A stretch of 64,000 nucleotides of DNA, taken from positions 65,409,803 through 65,473,802 of the forward strand of contig NC_079137.1 of the NCBI RefSeq assembly GCF_945859705.1. Reading direction: 5' to 3'. A model generated the notes under the pieces. That model had not been told where the DNA came from, made no database searches, and saw only the letters and a program-made list of their open reading frames with translations. Numbering within the stretch: position 1 is the first letter of the stretch; the number at the start of each line of letters is the position of its first letter. The DNA is from Episyrphus balteatus (taxonomy: Eukaryota; Arthropoda; Insecta; Diptera; Syrphidae). Below are positions 10,125 to 21,800 of the stretch, in pieces. The position numbers were made by a program, and so were the translations under genes.

Positions 10125-13100
10125 TTTCTTTTAAATTTATGTATTCTAATTAAAAATCCATAAATATCTGTTTTATATCATTCAATTTAAAGAAACAAAT
10201 ACATCCCAGAAAAAAAAAACCTACCAACTCTGCCCTACTTTTTCACACACAATATTACAAGCAAAAATATTAAAGCTAAAAAGAGGATATCCTTTTTTGT
10301 GTGTGATGTGAAAGGATAATTCTCGTGTATTATTTACGACTAAGCAAAGTCATCAATCACTCGATGATCTCTATTTTGCTTTGCTTTTGCCTTGCTTTGT
10401 CGAGTCGACCGACCATTTGCATGTCAATGTGGTGGCATGGAAATGTTCTCCCCATTATAACCAAAAAGCCTCTTTTCCTTCTACTTTCTCATCAGAGTAT
10501 AGAGCAAGGATTCTCTCCTCTTCAACAAAACAAAAAGAAAAAAACTTATATCCTATACAGAAAAGTATGGAAAAAGTAAAATAGGAAAATTCAGTGTATA
10601 TATACAATGAATATTGGAATTCAGAGTTTCTGAGAAAAACTGGGTGAACAAGTTCAGTGACATAATAAGGATCATATTCCCTTTGCCTCTCGTTGTCGTC
10701 CTTCTTACCTCTTTTTGGTATCTCTATAGCTTGGCTTGTACTATAAATACGGTACACCTCAGATTCTATATGCCTATGACTACCTCTGTCAACGATGTCG
10801 ATAAAATCGGTGCATATACACCGCAGTGATTTTGAGATACTGCATATCCTTGTTATAAGTTGGTAGGTATACCATAGCAGGAAAATATAGGGGGGGATTT
10901 TGTATAGGCATGAGAATCCTCATTATATTCATTGAATGCTCCTCTGCAGCAGCAGTAGCAGCAGCAGCAGATTGCTCATAGTGATTGAAGAAAATAGTAG
11001 ATTGAGGATAAAATAAGTGAAACTCTGTGCTGTGGGGGGAAAGGGGGCCAGACTGAGATATCGAATACTGCTGTTCTGAGTGTCCTTTTTCCGGTAATTT
11101 AACATTCCTTTATAGGATAATTATTTTTTAGTTTTTTTTTTTTACTTTTATTTTTCTCTCTCTATTTAATGGCAACCATAAACAGAAAAGAAGGACAAAT
11201 TGTGTGTGTGAGTGGAGGATGGGGAAGAAATTTGAAATGTTAATCGATATTTCATTTATAAACCAGCCAGCCAGCCACTGAACGAGCACATAATCATGTC
11301 CTTGAGCGAATCCTTTTTTTATAATGTGAATATATATTTTTTTTACTATGGTGATGATGATGATGGTTGTTGTTTCAATATGTATACAAAATACACATAT
11401 TGTTAATTGATAGAACGATATACCTGTGTGTCTTTTAGAATTTAATATTAAATCGAGTATAGGTATGGTATCAGTCAGAATAGAAGTGGGTTAAGGTTGT
11501 GTGTTATTTAAGTTTGTTGGAAAAACGTTTATTATGTGTGTTTAACTCTTTGATATTTTATTATTTTATTTTTTTATTATTATTTTTTTATTTTGCTTTT
11601 GAAGGACGATCGTTTTTTGTTCAAACGAAAACCATATTGATTTAACTGTAAGGATAGGTATAGTTGTATGAGAGCTTATTGATGTGGTGTGTTTGTTTTT
11701 TGATTAATCGTTTTTTTTTTAATATCAAGAGAGAAGCTTTTAAATATACAAGGCCAAATTGTGGTTTGTATAGTTTAAAAAATAAAATAGTTTAAAACAA
11801 CCTGCTGTGAGTTGGTTTTGATTTATTTCTTAGTTTTTTTTTTGTAAAGGATTTTCGATATGTGATTTTTTAAACTTCTGATACAGTAATGAAAATGTTA
11901 GATGAATAAAAATTTAAATAACGTAACTGATGAACAAAAAATGCCAAGTACCTACAGGCGCTGTCTTCAAAACAAAAAAAAACCAGTGGAGCTAGATTAT
12001 TCATTCTTGAAGAAAATCCCAAACAAATCAAAAGTTCTTCATAGATATTTCAATAAATGTCATTTTGTAATAACCTTGCGAGAAGAACCCGGATTTTGAC
12101 AGACTAAAATTGAATTCAATTAACTCACGGAATTAATTTCTATATCAGTTCTTAGATAATTTGATTGTGAATAAGTCTGCCCTTGGACATTTTTGGTTTA
12201 AATGAGTAAAAATGGAGCTATGAAATAAAAACGTCACCGACCTCTTTTCCAAGATTGCGACTGTTCCTGATGTCCTATCATCCCAAAAAATTCACTTTTA
12301 CGATAAGGACCATGAAAAAATTAGTCCCGCAAAAAATATGATGGCCTGGGGCTATTTTGTTTAAAATTCATTTGAGTAATTTTTTTGTTATTCAAGAGAA
12401 ACTTTTCGTTGGTCGTTGATTTTACAATTTTTGTTTTTCAGGCCATTGAAAACAGTAAAAGAGTTGGTATTACATGTTTTTCTATGCAATAGACCAAAGC
12501 TAATGGCTGTCCGTCCATCCATTCGTGTGTAAAAATACACATACACAAAATTGAACAAAAGGCCATAAGAATGCAAATAATTTTTCTTATTTGTCATACT
12601 TATTTTATATAAAATCAATTCATCGAAGTCTGTTTACCTTAAAAGTCTAAAAGTTACCAATTAATACGATTTTATCGAGTTTTTAAAACTATCTATAGAA
12701 AAAGTGCTAATTTTTGAAAAGCTACATTTAAGTCGTTTCTTGACAAAAAAAAAATTGCATATTATCAAAGGATTTGACCTCTACTTTATTTCATTAGTAC
12801 AAAGTTTGGACGTAGGTACCGGCTTCATACACAAAATGCCCCTTGATTTAGTAAAAAAAAATAAAATCCTAAATTTTTTAACTTTTTTTTTCTTTGTTTT
12901 TAGGTTAGAATTTTAGTCAAAAATAATTTTTTTAATTTTTTAACCATCTTAACTGAACAGAAAATTTAATTTGCTATGAAAAGTGTCTTTGAACCATTTC
13001 AAAGTTAGGCTTGGTTTTCGAGTTAAATCAAAAAAACGTAAAACCGACCAGTGTTGCCGTTTTCTCAGAAATGCACCAATGTATTTAGTAGCACTTTTGG

Positions 13101-15170
13101 CTGGAGTATTTTTTTATGCCAAGGAATCATAATCAGAAAAAAAAACTATTGAACTAATTTGTTCCATTCAAAAGGGTCTATTCAATAGACTATTAAAACG
13201 AATAAAAAAAATTAAGTTCGTTCCTCAACTCTTTCGTTTAAATGAGGTCAATTATGTTTGTTGGAAAATACATATGTAAATTTTTGAATAATAAAAAATT
13301 CAGCTACTTATATCTTTATGTATTAACGAGAGTGACTGATAATGTTCAAAGAGAGTCGATAAAGATTTGAAATCAAAGAGCGACTCAGTAATTGTCCATT
13401 GACAGTAAAAGACTTTAGTGATCTTGTTAGAATTATTACATAAGGATCAATGATAAAGAAGATTTGTTTATGAACACTTATTTCGTTATCTAAAAATAAA
13501 AGTTCTTTCTTTTCATACGTGAAAAATTGAAGAGTAAAATTTTGTTTCTATACAAAGAAAAAAATTAAAAAATTTGAAAAGATTCAAAAAGATCGGTAAA
13601 ATAACGTAATTCTTTGTGTGCATTTTGATTACTTTTACACATTGTAAAAAATCTCTTCAATAGGTATCTCAAAAGAGTCAATTTCTTGGTTTTCAGTCTC
13701 TAACTTTTGATATCTCAAATTAAGAGGTTCAAAAATATAATATTGAAGAAAAAATTCCCCGTATATCTTGTAACCATCCAGAGCTTTTAATCTTTCTTGC
13801 ACCTCATTTTTAATACCATGTATATAAGTTTCGATGCGATTTCACATAAAAGTTCTTCTCAATTTTCGTGTAAAGTACTCATTGTTACCAGTGTTATAGA
13901 TTAAATAAAACAAATTTTAGTTCATTTTAAAGTGATAGGGATGAATCCTGTTTTGTTTTAATTTTTGTTCTCCATTTTTTTGTTAAAGAAAACTTCATCC
14001 TGGATCTGTGTCTGAATTGTGCGGTGCATATATACCTTACATACAACTTTTATAGAAATGGTAACAGAAACAACCATTATTTGGTCGTCGTCGTCCATTC
14101 GTCTCTCTTCTATACTATTATCGGAAGCACGAATTTGTGCTAAAGTTTCAGAGATATGATGATGTCGTGCTGGGGACTTTGGTGCATGGAGCATAACACG
14201 TCCACCGCATTTCCAGGACATGTACCGCACTCATGTACCACTTGTTATCATTGGCGAAACTCTCTCTCTGTCTACTCTGCTCTCTACTCTGTTTCTGTAT
14301 GCCTGCTGAAAACTATGCGTGTTTAAACTTATCTCTTGTCTATATGCACACAGAATATAAGTATAATTATATGATATGAATTCCTTGGGTGTCTTCTGTC
14401 TGTCTGTGTGTTTGTGGTTCAATGAAGAGTCCTTTTAGATGTGGATCCTATCTTCCTCACTGCAGACACACTTTGAATTTGGTTATATGAAATAAAGGGA
14501 AAGGGGGCTTGAAGAATTCCGGACTATAGAAGGGAAGAGTGCGGCTGGAATTGAAATGAAAAGTTTCTGTAAATGCATTTGTATCTATCTATCTCTCTTG
14601 ATATTAGTTATGAAGTGGGTACACATTTAATCCGTTTTACGTGCACAAAATGTGGGCCAAAGTAGTTATTTCAGACCCAAAATGTTGTACAGATGGTTCT
14701 TCTTCTTTTTGAGTGAGTGTGAGTGTGGAGGGAAGTTAACTATAGTCCTACCACAATATGCGGTCTAGGTCGTACTTTACAAATGACTTAGACAGACGAA
14801 GTAGTAGGTATTCGGTCTCTCTCTCTCGGATATCAATGAAAGTTTTCGATGTGGTCGCTGGTTGTACATTGCAGTTGATGCTTGCTTACTAAAATGGGTT
14901 ACGGCCAGCAAGTACATATTAACATTGTAATTCGGTTAAAAGGATCTCTGTTTTGGGCAGCCATACCAAAATGCTGGATTAGAGTTTTACTACACTGAAA
15001 AAAATATTTTTTTAATGATGGTTTTGGAGGAAGAAACATTGACTTTTGTATTTTAAGAGCACAAGGCTCTATTGAAGTAAAGAGACAGGGAAGTGATTCA
15101 GTCTAATGTTGTCTTTTCTTTCAATCGTCTAGGTTCTTGCGTTTTTGAGTTGTTCGCAGCCTACAATATT
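10125..15170. other. Non-coding stretch, no gene recognised
   Basis: Two textures alternate: higher-complexity blocks (about 10300-11300 and 14000-14950) with CAG repeats at about 10944-10970, CCAGCCAGCCAGCC, GATGAT and CTCTCT runs, and AT-rich blocks (about 11400-13900). Open frames are short, compositionally biased and unsupported. The complex blocks could be intronic or regulatory host DNA, but nothing in the sequence proves that. Confidence 0.5.
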
Positions 15171-15171
15171 T

Positions 15172-16582
15172 TTTTATCCGGTACGTATCACGGGATGCTT
15201 CTGGAAGTTATCACAGGTAAATATCACGAGATTTTGGAAAGAATCATTAATTTTTCTGGTAAATATCACAGATTTTTCCTATGAGTATCACATTTTTATC
15301 TGGTAAGTATCACGGGATGTTTTAAAAAGGAAAACAGGTTACTCAGCCTAGTATCTCAAGTTTCACTAGAAATTATCACAATAGCCACAGTTAGCATAAC
15401 CAGAGCCCAATGGTTGATAGGTATCACAGGATTCATTTGCTAATATAACAGTTTGCTATTTTCAATTATCATAGATTTCCACATATTTCTACGAAATTTT
15501 TGGTAAATATCACAGATTTTTCCCATGAGTATCACGAATTATTCTGGTAAGTATCACAGGCTGCTCTGGTAAATTTCACTGTTTAGTCTTGTCAACAGAT
15601 TTTCCAGTAAGTAATATAAGTTAACCTATAAATATTACAGGTTTCCCCGGTAAATATTATTGCGTTGCCTTGGAAAGTAGGCCACATTTCCTTTGTAAAT
15701 ATCCCAGGTAACTTCGATAAATATAAATAATTTTAGTTTACCCGGTCAGAATCTCATGTGTTCTGGTAGGTATCACAGATTAACAAAGTAGGTATATTAT
15801 GGGTTATCCTGGTAAGTATCACAAGTTATCCCTTAAAGTATCACAGCCTGGTAGGTATCTTCAGTATCCTAACTAGGTATCACAAGTTTCCTGTTAATGT
15901 CATGCTTTTCCCTTGTGATACAATAGGTTTGTCTTGCACGGTATCACGGATTCGCATTGCGGGTCTCTTCGGCATATATTTAGAATTTTTCCGATGAGAA
16001 TTACATACTAGTTCATATAAGTTTCACGGGTTACCTTAAGAGGTATCAGAGGCTGGCTCTGTTAGTACTGCAGGCACATGTCTAGAAAAGTATCACAAGG
16101 TGCAACGCAAAGAATCATGGGTTACACTGCAGTTGATAAATAAATTATTACTCTGGTTGATATTTTTAGCTATTCCACTAAGTATCACAAGTTGCTTGGG
16201 AAGTGTCTTGCGTTTCAAAGCTGATATCAGGGTTATATTGGTAGGTATCACAGATCGCCCTTGCAAAATGTATCATGAGTCGCCCTGGTAGGTATTTATA
16301 TATCACAAGTTTTCTTTTGTAAGTGTCATGCCTTTTACCCACTGATATCATCGGTTGTCTTGGTAGGTATCACAGATCACCCTGGAAAGTATGCCAGGTT
16401 ACTCTGGTAAGTATTTTCGATCAGTATCACATGGTGATTCTTGTAACTATCAGTTAATATCAAGAGTTACTCCAGTAGGTATCATGGCTACAGGTGTTAA
16501 TTTCGGTATCACAGGTTGCAACGAATAGTATCATGGGTTTTCCTGGAAGGTATCTTTGGCTATTCCACTAAGTATCACAAGT
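15172..16582. repeat. Degenerate ~30-bp tandem array, core GGTAAGTATCAC
   Basis: About 1.4 kb is made of imperfect copies of a unit close to TTnCCCTGGTAAGTATCACAGG, spaced 20-60 bp. I count more than 20 exact TATCAC cores plus many variants (TTTCAC, TATCAT, ATATAAC). Clear copies start near 15181, 15304, 15547, 15771, 15816, 16090, 16181, 16245, 16366 and 16571. Decay is even along the array, so it is old. The core contains a strong 5' splice-site consensus (G|GTAAGTAT) on the plus strand. No protein is encoded. Confidence 0.85.
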
Positions 16583-18228
16583 TTTTAATTTTTTAAGCTT
16601 CCAAAATTACTGAATGGAGTTTTGTCTCGATTTCTGAATTTAGAAGGAAGGCTAAGTTGTGATGTTTCTAAGATCACAAATGTAATTCTGGAAAATTCTA
16701 GCATGTATCCTTTTTTCATTAAAAAAAATTTCTTTCAGTGTAGATTTTCTTTTTGCATTTTCCACCTTATAACATTAAAATTCAATTTCCTACTCCAATC
16801 AGCGTTAACTCTAGTTTTACAGTTGTTTCAGCTTATTTCCAAAAATGTTTGTACAAAAACTTTTCTGTCACAGTAGGTGGTAGCTGGTAGTTCAGGTATA
16901 GAAAGATAGAGAGATAGTAATGTGTCCATTTATTAAAGTTTCACGCAACAGGAGACCCACTCTCTCAACTCAACCATTTTCAACATTAGGTTAGGTTAGT
17001 TTATACATGTTTTTGACTTAAAACTCGATTCTAGTACGCGCGAGGACACTCTCGTCTCTCACCGTGTCGGTCGTATGGATGGTTGGTATACTAGAGGAAC
17101 CTACTATACACTTTACCATTTTATGAATTAGAAATTCCATTGAAGTGAAACAAATTGAATTTGGACTGCGTTTCCCTCTGACGCAAAGGCCATTTTACCT
17201 TTTTGCCAATATAAATTTTAAGTGAACCATGTCCTTTGTGTCAAGGATATTTTACCTACTCTATTAAAGATAGACCTACTAGAGAAAAAAGCCTTTTTTG
17301 AAAGTGCAATATTCTAGAGCTTTTGTACTGCTAATACTCATATCAAACCAGTGTATTTCTTTGTATATAAAAGAGAAAGAACATTAATTTAATTGTTCTC
17401 GACAAAATGTCTAATGAAACATTTTAAAACCTCCTCCTTTTCTATTTTTTTATAAAAGAAGAAAAAAAAGCTTTGTGGTGTATCTGTCTATTTTCTAGGG
17501 AGAATAGAAAAAAAAAATCACGGATGTCTTAAGGCGGAATAGGAGGTAAAATTATAAAATTACTTGCATGATGTTAAACATGTTTCCAGGAAATGAAAAC
17601 AGAAAAAGGAAAAATTCATCGCATGTTGAGACTCTCACGACTCATGTCAATATGTATATTGGCCCCATATTTACCTTGTCTATAACTTTGGCGGAGATTT
17701 TTCCTCCTTTTTATTTTTTCGTTGTCTTCAAACATCTATCCATTTTCACCTATCTCTAGTCACCGCATATAACAAAGTAAGTGAACTAAAGGCATCGCAT
17801 AAGAAAAAGAAAATAGGAAGGTAATATCCATCCCTGTCACCCGCCACCACCCAAACCCTCAACAATGTCCCATATATTTTAGCTCTAACTACACGTTCAG
17901 AGGAAGATTTGTACTTCATTTTTAATGATCGCTGAGGGTTAGGTTACTGTACTCTCGCTCTCTCTGTCAGGGTGCCGTTCCTCGCTGATGCCTAGCCTCA
18001 TTGTCATGCTTTATGTATTCATTAAGGATATGCCAGGATACGATGATGATGATGATGACGACAACGACGACGTGCTTCAATCTAGACAGGTAAACAAGGC
18101 GTTAATTAGTGTATCTTGTTATTATTCTGCTTATTCTTTTTATATGTGTGTGTGTGTAGTTTATACTGGTATCTACATTATGCAGGTATATTACTTAGTT
18201 TTTTTTTCCACTTTTTTTTTTGTTCTTT
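16583..18228. other. Non-coding stretch between array and BEL element
   Basis: Mixed-complexity DNA. It has GGTTAGGTTAG at about 16986, CTCTCGCTCTCTCTGTC near 17952, and a GATGATGATGATGACGACAACGACGAC microsatellite at 18040-18072 that yields an Asp-rich open frame of no clear meaning. No supported gene. Confidence 0.5.
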
Positions 18229-18233
18229 ACTTT

Positions 18234-18656
18234 TGTTCGTCTGGGAGACAAATGTGATGGCTCACCTGTTGCCGCTTGTCCTGCCAATGAGTCCAACTTA
18301 GGAATTGATTGTCCTTTTTGTTATTTTATGTCGAGTTCTTTGTTTTTTTTTTTCTTTTCTTTTTGTTAATAAAAAATAACTTTGATTTTGTATTTGTGTT
18401 ATATTAAACAAATTTTATTTTTTCTTTTAATTTATAATTTGTAATACTTTTTTTTTTTTCAATGGTGGGCGAACTTGTGCCTGAGAGAGTTTGAGAAAGA
18501 ATGAGAAAAAATGAATGTCAGTAATGACTGAATAAAATGGCGGACAAAAAAGGGAGGAAGGGCAGCCAACTGCCCGCCACAAAAAACACGACGAAACAAT
18601 ATTTGGTGATGCCAAATATTGTTTCGTCGGGGATTTTGTTTAAGGGTACGTTAACA
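18234..18656 (-). repeat. 3' LTR of the BEL element
   Basis: 423 bp, the downstream LTR for the minus-strand element. It holds an AATAAA polyadenylation signal on the minus strand (TTTATT near 18414), a G/C-rich patch at 18550-18580 and a perfect 18-bp-arm hairpin. It is almost identical to the LTR at 27284. Confidence 0.96.
18589..18629. other. Perfect 18-bp-arm hairpin in the 3' LTR
   Basis: Arms 18589-18606 and 18612-18629 (CGACGAAACAATATTTGG and its exact complement) flank a 5-nt loop. In transcription orientation it lies about 27 nt from the start of the LTR, so in U3. The same structure is intact in the other LTR at 27640-27680. Confidence 0.9.
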
Positions 18657-18884
18657 TTACTGCCCCCCCTTGGCGTAAGTCGCCAAAGAAATTTTAAAGC
18701 ATTCAATTTTAAAAAATTATGATTATGGTTTGAAATTAAAAAAATGAAATTTGTTAACGGCGTGAGGCGCCCAAAAAACAAATTTGAAAAAAAAGAGTAT
18801 TAATAAAGCTTTTGTAATTTTTCAAACATACTGATTGGCATATTATAATATAAAAAAATTTTAGTGATACAAAATATGATGTTA
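18657..18884 (-). other. Polypurine tract and short 3' non-coding region of the BEL element
   Basis: Six bases inside the 3' LTR the minus strand reads AAGGGGGGG (18663-18671), the expected polypurine primer for plus-strand DNA synthesis. The rest, up to the Gag-Pol stop at 18885, is AT-rich with no frame. Confidence 0.75.
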
Positions 18885-21800
18885 TTATTTAAAGGGCAAA
18901 ACAGAAAGTTTTATCACTGGGCGTCTAATGTCCCCGTATTGGGTTTTGAGCGTCGCCACCCTTACTCTTCCATCAACACCGGGGTGTACTTGTATTACAC
19001 GACCAAGGCGCCATTCAGTGGGAGGAAGAATTTCGTTTTGAACTACTACTAGATCGTTTATCTGGACGTTCTCTTGTGGCGATTGCCATTTATGTCGTTG
19101 ATGAAGTTCTTTGAGATATTCGTCTTTCCATCTACGACAAAATTGTTGTTGAAGGCATTTAAGTTTTTCCCATCGGTTAATATAAGACAAATCGACAAAT
19201 TCCAAATTTCTTTCAGGAAACATTATGAGCGGACGTCCACAAAGAAAATGACCTGGAGTCAAAGCCAAGATATCAGAGGAGTTATTTGACATGGATGAAA
19301 GTGGACGCGAGTTTAAACAAGCTTCAATACGAGCTAAAATTGTGGAAAATTCTTCAAATGTAAATCGTGCACTGGTCCCTAATCTTCTGAGGTGTTTCTT
19401 ACAGCTTTTGACACCGGCCTCCCAAAGGCCTCCCATATGTGGGGCCCCAGGCGGAATAAAATTCCATTTAAGACCTTGAACACCATAAGCGGCACGAGTT
19501 TCTTGGGGAATAGTGTCGAGGAATTTCTTGAACTCTTTACGTAGAATTGCATCGGCACCAGTAAAATTGGTACCGTTGTCCGAATAAACTTGTGAGGGCA
19601 AGCCCCGTCTTGCAGAAAATCGAGCAAATGAAGCCAAGAAAGCTTCAGACGAGAGGTCGCTTACAGCCTCTAAATGTATAGCCTTCGTGGAGAAGCAGAC
19701 AAACACACAGGCATAACCTTTGGTCATACGGCAATTTCTTGCATTGAAACTTTTGATCACGAAAGGGCCCGCGAAATCAACCCCTGTAACGGTGAAAGGA
19801 GGAGAATAAGTGCATCTTTCAGGGGGCAAAGCAGCCATAAATTGCTTGCATAGTGCTTTTTTATTGATAACACACGTTTTACATTGGCGAATACAGAGCT
19901 TGATGAGATTTTGTAGTCTAGGGATCCAAAAACTTTGACGTAAGAGTCGTAACATTAAAGAATTGCCACCGTGCAAAGAGATTTCATGAATAAATTGAGT
20001 AAGAAGATACGAAAATCTAGCACTATGAGGCAGAATGAGTGGGTGTTTTTCATTGTAGGAAAGGTCTGACTGAGATAGTCGACCATTGACCCTAAGAAGA
20101 TTATCGGAGTCTAAGTATGGATTAAATGATATTAATGAGCTTTTGGGATGTACGGGTTTACCTTCTAGCAACAATGAGTGTTCCTTTAAAAAATATCTTT
20201 TTTGAGAGATTAATATTAAACGTGTTCTTACAAATTGCATTTCTTCAGAAGTTATATCGAGTGAAGTGTATCGAGTGTCTGACCTTTTTGAAAATTTATA
20301 GAAAAAACGGAATATATAGCCAATAACACGCATAGCACGGGGTAACGATGAAAAACGATCAAGAATGTCTTCTGACACTTCTTGAACTACCAAGGAAACA
20401 ACTGGTTTTTGTTCGAGGTCTTCGACGAGGGGGGCGACAGGAGAGATTACTGGCCAAAGAGAGATGGGTTGGCAAAGCCAAGAGGGGCCATTCCACCAAA
20501 AAGTGTTACACTTCAAATCTGAAGCCATTAAACCTCGAGTGGCTAAATCAGCTGGATTTTCAGCTGATTTCACGTGTCTCCAAGGGATGTTTCCAACATT
20601 TTCTAAAATTTCGCTAGTGCGATTTGCAATAAAAGTCTTCCAAACACAAGGTGGTTTCTTAAGCCAAGCTAATACGATGGACGAATCGGTCCATAAAAAG
20701 GTCTGGTATGCGTGGACAGGGAAACTTGAAACGTAAATTTTTACCATTTTGGAAAGTAGAAGTGCCCCACACAACTCAAGGCGTGGTAATGACACAGATT
20801 TGATAGGTGAAACCCTTGATTTTGCACAGAGCAAGTGAGAAGAGAAAGTTCCGTTAGACTGACGAACGCTTATGTACAAAGTGGCGGCATATGCCTTTTC
20901 TGAGGAGTCACAGAAACCATGAAATTGGACTTCTGACGAGGGTGAATATTCTACCCAACGGGGTATTTCAATTTGTTTTATGTCATTTAACGATTCCGCA
21001 AAATTTTTCCAAATTTTAAACGAGTCAGATTGAAGAGGATCATCCCAATCAGTATGCTCTGCCCAGATTTTTTGCATGAGCATTTTTGCAACTATCACAA
21101 CGGGAGCTAACCAACCTGCAGGGTCAAAAATACGGCATATTTGAGAAAAAACTTCTCGTTTGGTGGGAGTTTCGGGTAAAACTATTGGTTGTATGGAAAA
21201 GTAGAAATTATCCCCCTTGGCATTCCAGCGTATCCCTAAGGTTTTTGTATTACTGTCAGTGTCTAGCTTCAAAAAATTTTCATTCAAAATATGTTCTCGA
21301 GGCAAATGTTCGAGTAAACAGGGAGTGTTAGAAGTCCACTTCCGGAGTGGAAATCCTGCTGAATCGAGAAGACTGATAAGTTCAGATTGAGCTTTCATAG
21401 CGGAATGAATATTATGAGCGCCGGACAAAACGTCATCAACATAAAATTCTGACTGAAGTATTTTTGACGCGAGAGGGAAATCGGTTTTTCCAATTCTTGC
21501 CAATTCAAGTAGGGTACGGATAGCCAAGTAGGGGGCGCAATTTACGCCAAAAGTAACAGTGAGGAGTTCGAAATCTTCAATTTCTAAATGAGGAGAAGTG
21601 CGGAAAAGAATTCGTTGAAATGGAGTGTCCCGTGGGTTGACCAAAATTTGCCGGTACATTTTTTCTATGTCCGCATTAAACACATATTTATAAAATCGCC
21701 AGCGAATGATTAACGATGATAAGTCTTGTTGTAAAATCGGGCCAGGGTACAATAAATCATTTAAACTGACACCGTTTGACGAGGCATTGGACGCATTGAA

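Noticed and set aside
11902..12375. Possible Tc1/mariner transposase fragment (YDKDHEKISPAKNMMAWGYF at about 12293-12352)
   Set aside because: The M.WG phrase recalls Tc1-type transposases, but the piece is very short, has no supporting upstream motif in frame, and no inverted ends were found.
16986..17000. GGTTAGGTTAG, like the insect telomere repeat TTAGG
   Set aside because: Only about two units; such words are frequent in interspersed insect DNA.
17988..18257. 89-codon frame with an Asp-rich stretch
   Set aside because: The Asp run comes from a GATGAT microsatellite, and the rest is low complexity running into the BEL LTR.
18537..18781. Open frames across the BEL LTRs (also 27481-27666)
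   Set aside because: Present in both LTRs only because the LTRs are identical; they cross the hairpin and match no protein.
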